In this document: piece after piece, positions 4,228 to 5,163 of the stretch | Layout: each line of letters begins with the position of its first letter | Position numbering within the stretch: the stretch's first letter is position 1 | Assembly: GCA_030044345.1 (NCBI GenBank) | Contig: JASHVY010000484.1 | Location: 1 to 5,163, forward strand | From: Acetobacteraceae bacterium | GTDB lineage: Bacteria; Pseudomonadota; Alphaproteobacteria; Acetobacterales; Acetobacteraceae | Direction of reading: 5' to 3' | Length of the DNA stretch: 5,163 bases | The notes under the pieces: generated by a model | The model's input: only the letters and a program-made list of their open reading frames with translations | The model's database searches: none | Told to the model about the DNA's origin: nothing | Made by a program: the position numbers and the translations under genes

Positions 4228-5163
4228 ATGAGCGAGATCACCCTCAATATCCCCGAATACACGGTCGCCGAGATTTCCGGCGCCGTGAAGCGCACGCTGG
4301 AGACGGCCTTCGGCCGGGTGCGCGTGCGCGGCGAGGTGACCGAGCTCAAGCGCTATGCCTCCGGGCACATCTATTTCTCGCTCAAGGATGGCGGGGGAAA
4401 GCTTGCCGCCGTCGCCTGGAAAAGCGTCGTGCCGCGACTCGGCATGGTGCCGGAGAACGGCGTCGAGGTCATCGCGACCGGGCGGATCACCGCCTATGGC
4501 GACCGCTCGACCTATCAGCTCATCGTCGAGCGGCTGGACTATGCCGGCGAGGGGGCGCTGCTCGCGCGGATCGAGCTTTTGCGCCGGAAGCTCGCGGACG
4601 AAGGACTTTTCGACGAGGCGCGCAAGCGGCTCCTGCCGCTGCTGCCGCGGGTGATCGGCGTCGTCACCTCCGCCCAGGGCGCGGTGATCCAGGATATCCG
4701 CACCACCATCGCCCGCCGCTTTCCCCGCACGATCCTGCTTTGGCCGGTGCCGGTGCAGGGCGAGGGGGCGGCGGAGCGGATCGCCGCCGCGATCGCGGGC
4801 TTCGGCAGCCTGCCGCCGGAGGGTCCGGTGCCGCGCCCCGATGTGCTGATCGTCGCGCGTGGCGGCGGCGGCCTCGAGGATCTGATGGCCTTCAATGACG
4901 AGGCGGTGGTCCGCGCCGCGGCCGCGAGTCCGATTCCGCTGATCGCGGCGGTCGGCCACGAGACGGACATCACGCTGATCGATTACGCGGCCGACCGCCG
5001 GGCCCCCACCCCGACCGCCGCCGCCGAGCTCGCGGTTCCGGTGCGGACGGAGCTGCTCGCCGGCCTCGCCCAGTTCGGCGCGCGATTCGTGGGCGCGCTG
5101 CATCGGCTGGCCCAGGAGCGGCGCCTCCGGCTCGAGCGGGCGGCGCGCGCGCTGCCGGATCTG
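4228..5163 (+). CDS. xseA: exodeoxyribonuclease VII large subunit (3' end outside the window)
   Basis: XseA is the catalytic subunit of exonuclease VII, which with XseB degrades single-stranded DNA in both directions during repair. The first 312 residues are present; the reading frame is open to the window edge. The N-terminal OB-fold DNA-binding domain (about 8-105) shows YTVAEISGAVKRTLE, GEVTEL, SGHIYFSLKD and YQLIVERLDYAGEG. The catalytic domain holds RVIGVVTSAQGAVIQDI (141-157), DVLIVARGGGGLEDL (205-219), FNDE (222-225) and AVGHETDITLIDYAADRRAPTPTAAAE (241-267). D156, R211, H244 and D247 correspond, by recalled alignment, to active-site residues of the E. coli enzyme. The C-terminal helical region that binds XseB begins near the edge. 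GGGG stands where GGGS is more usual, probably harmless. An in-frame TAA at 4216 rules out an upstream extension. The ribosome site directly before this ATG is weak. Confidence 0.96.
   Translation, partial: MSEITLNIPEYTVAEISGAVKRTLETAFGRVRVRGEVTELKRYASGHIYFSLKDGGGKLAAVAWKSVVPRLGMVPENGVEVIATGRITAYGDRSTYQLIVERLDYAGEGALLARIELLRRKLADEGLFDEARKRLLPLLPRVIGVVTSAQGAVIQDIRTTIARRFPRTILLWPVPVQGEGAAERIAAAIAGFGSLPPEGPVPRPDVLIVARGGGGLEDLMAFNDEAVVRAAAASPIPLIAAVGHETDITLIDYAADRRAPTPTAAAELAVPVRTELLAGLAQFGARFVGALHRLAQERRLRLERAARALPDL

Noticed and set aside
4096..5103. 335-codon minus-strand ORF opposite xseA
   Set aside because: The plus-strand frame encodes an intact exonuclease VII large subunit. The antisense frame is rich in Arg, Gly, His and Asp, with no recognizable fold.

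Overview
The window is 5.2 kb of GC-rich chromosomal DNA with strongly G/C-biased third codon positions. Protein similarity recalled from memory (NusG, SecE, PurD and XseA) suggests an alphaproteobacterium, probably Rhodospirillales/Acetobacteraceae-like; the genus cannot be read from the sequence. The genes are mostly housekeeping. No phage, CRISPR, toxin-antitoxin, defence or biosynthetic system is visible.

Layout. (1) Positions 35-1573, plus strand: a Rieske [2Fe-2S] domain fused to an FAD/NAD(P)H reductase (AIFM3-like ferredoxin reductase). (2) It converges, with a 19-bp gap, on a minus-strand block read right to left: purD (4059-2791), then a consensus -35 element, tRNA-Trp(CCA) (2694-2618), secE (2546-2352) and nusG (2123-1593). 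tRNA-Trp-secE-nusG is a widespread translation/export/transcription cluster, but the usual next gene, rplK, is absent: nusG meets the convergent oxidoreductase instead. (3) purD is divergent from xseA (exonuclease VII large subunit), which starts at 4228 and runs off the right edge.

The non-coding DNA is the most notable part. The secE-nusG spacer is 228 bp and almost filled by two tandem copies of a 102-bp repeat whose ends are inverted-repeat-like (AGAGCGTGATGA at one end, TCATCCTGCTCT at the other). The purD-xseA spacer carries a perfect 15-bp-arm palindrome beginning with the same AGAGCGTGATGA, apparently a minimal member of the same dispersed family. Beside it lies a second, unrelated imperfect palindrome of about 69 bp (28 pairs) in the purD leader. 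The trailer of tRNA-Trp is complementary, at 14 of 15 positions, to the 3' half of the tRNA itself and is followed by a T-rich stretch. This is a terminator-like hairpin that cannot form while the tRNA is folded.

The encoded functions are core ones: SecE (translocase subunit), NusG (transcription elongation), PurD (purine synthesis), XseA (DNA repair) and tRNA-Trp. The Rieske-FAD protein is the only accessory-looking gene, and its electron acceptor is not identified here.
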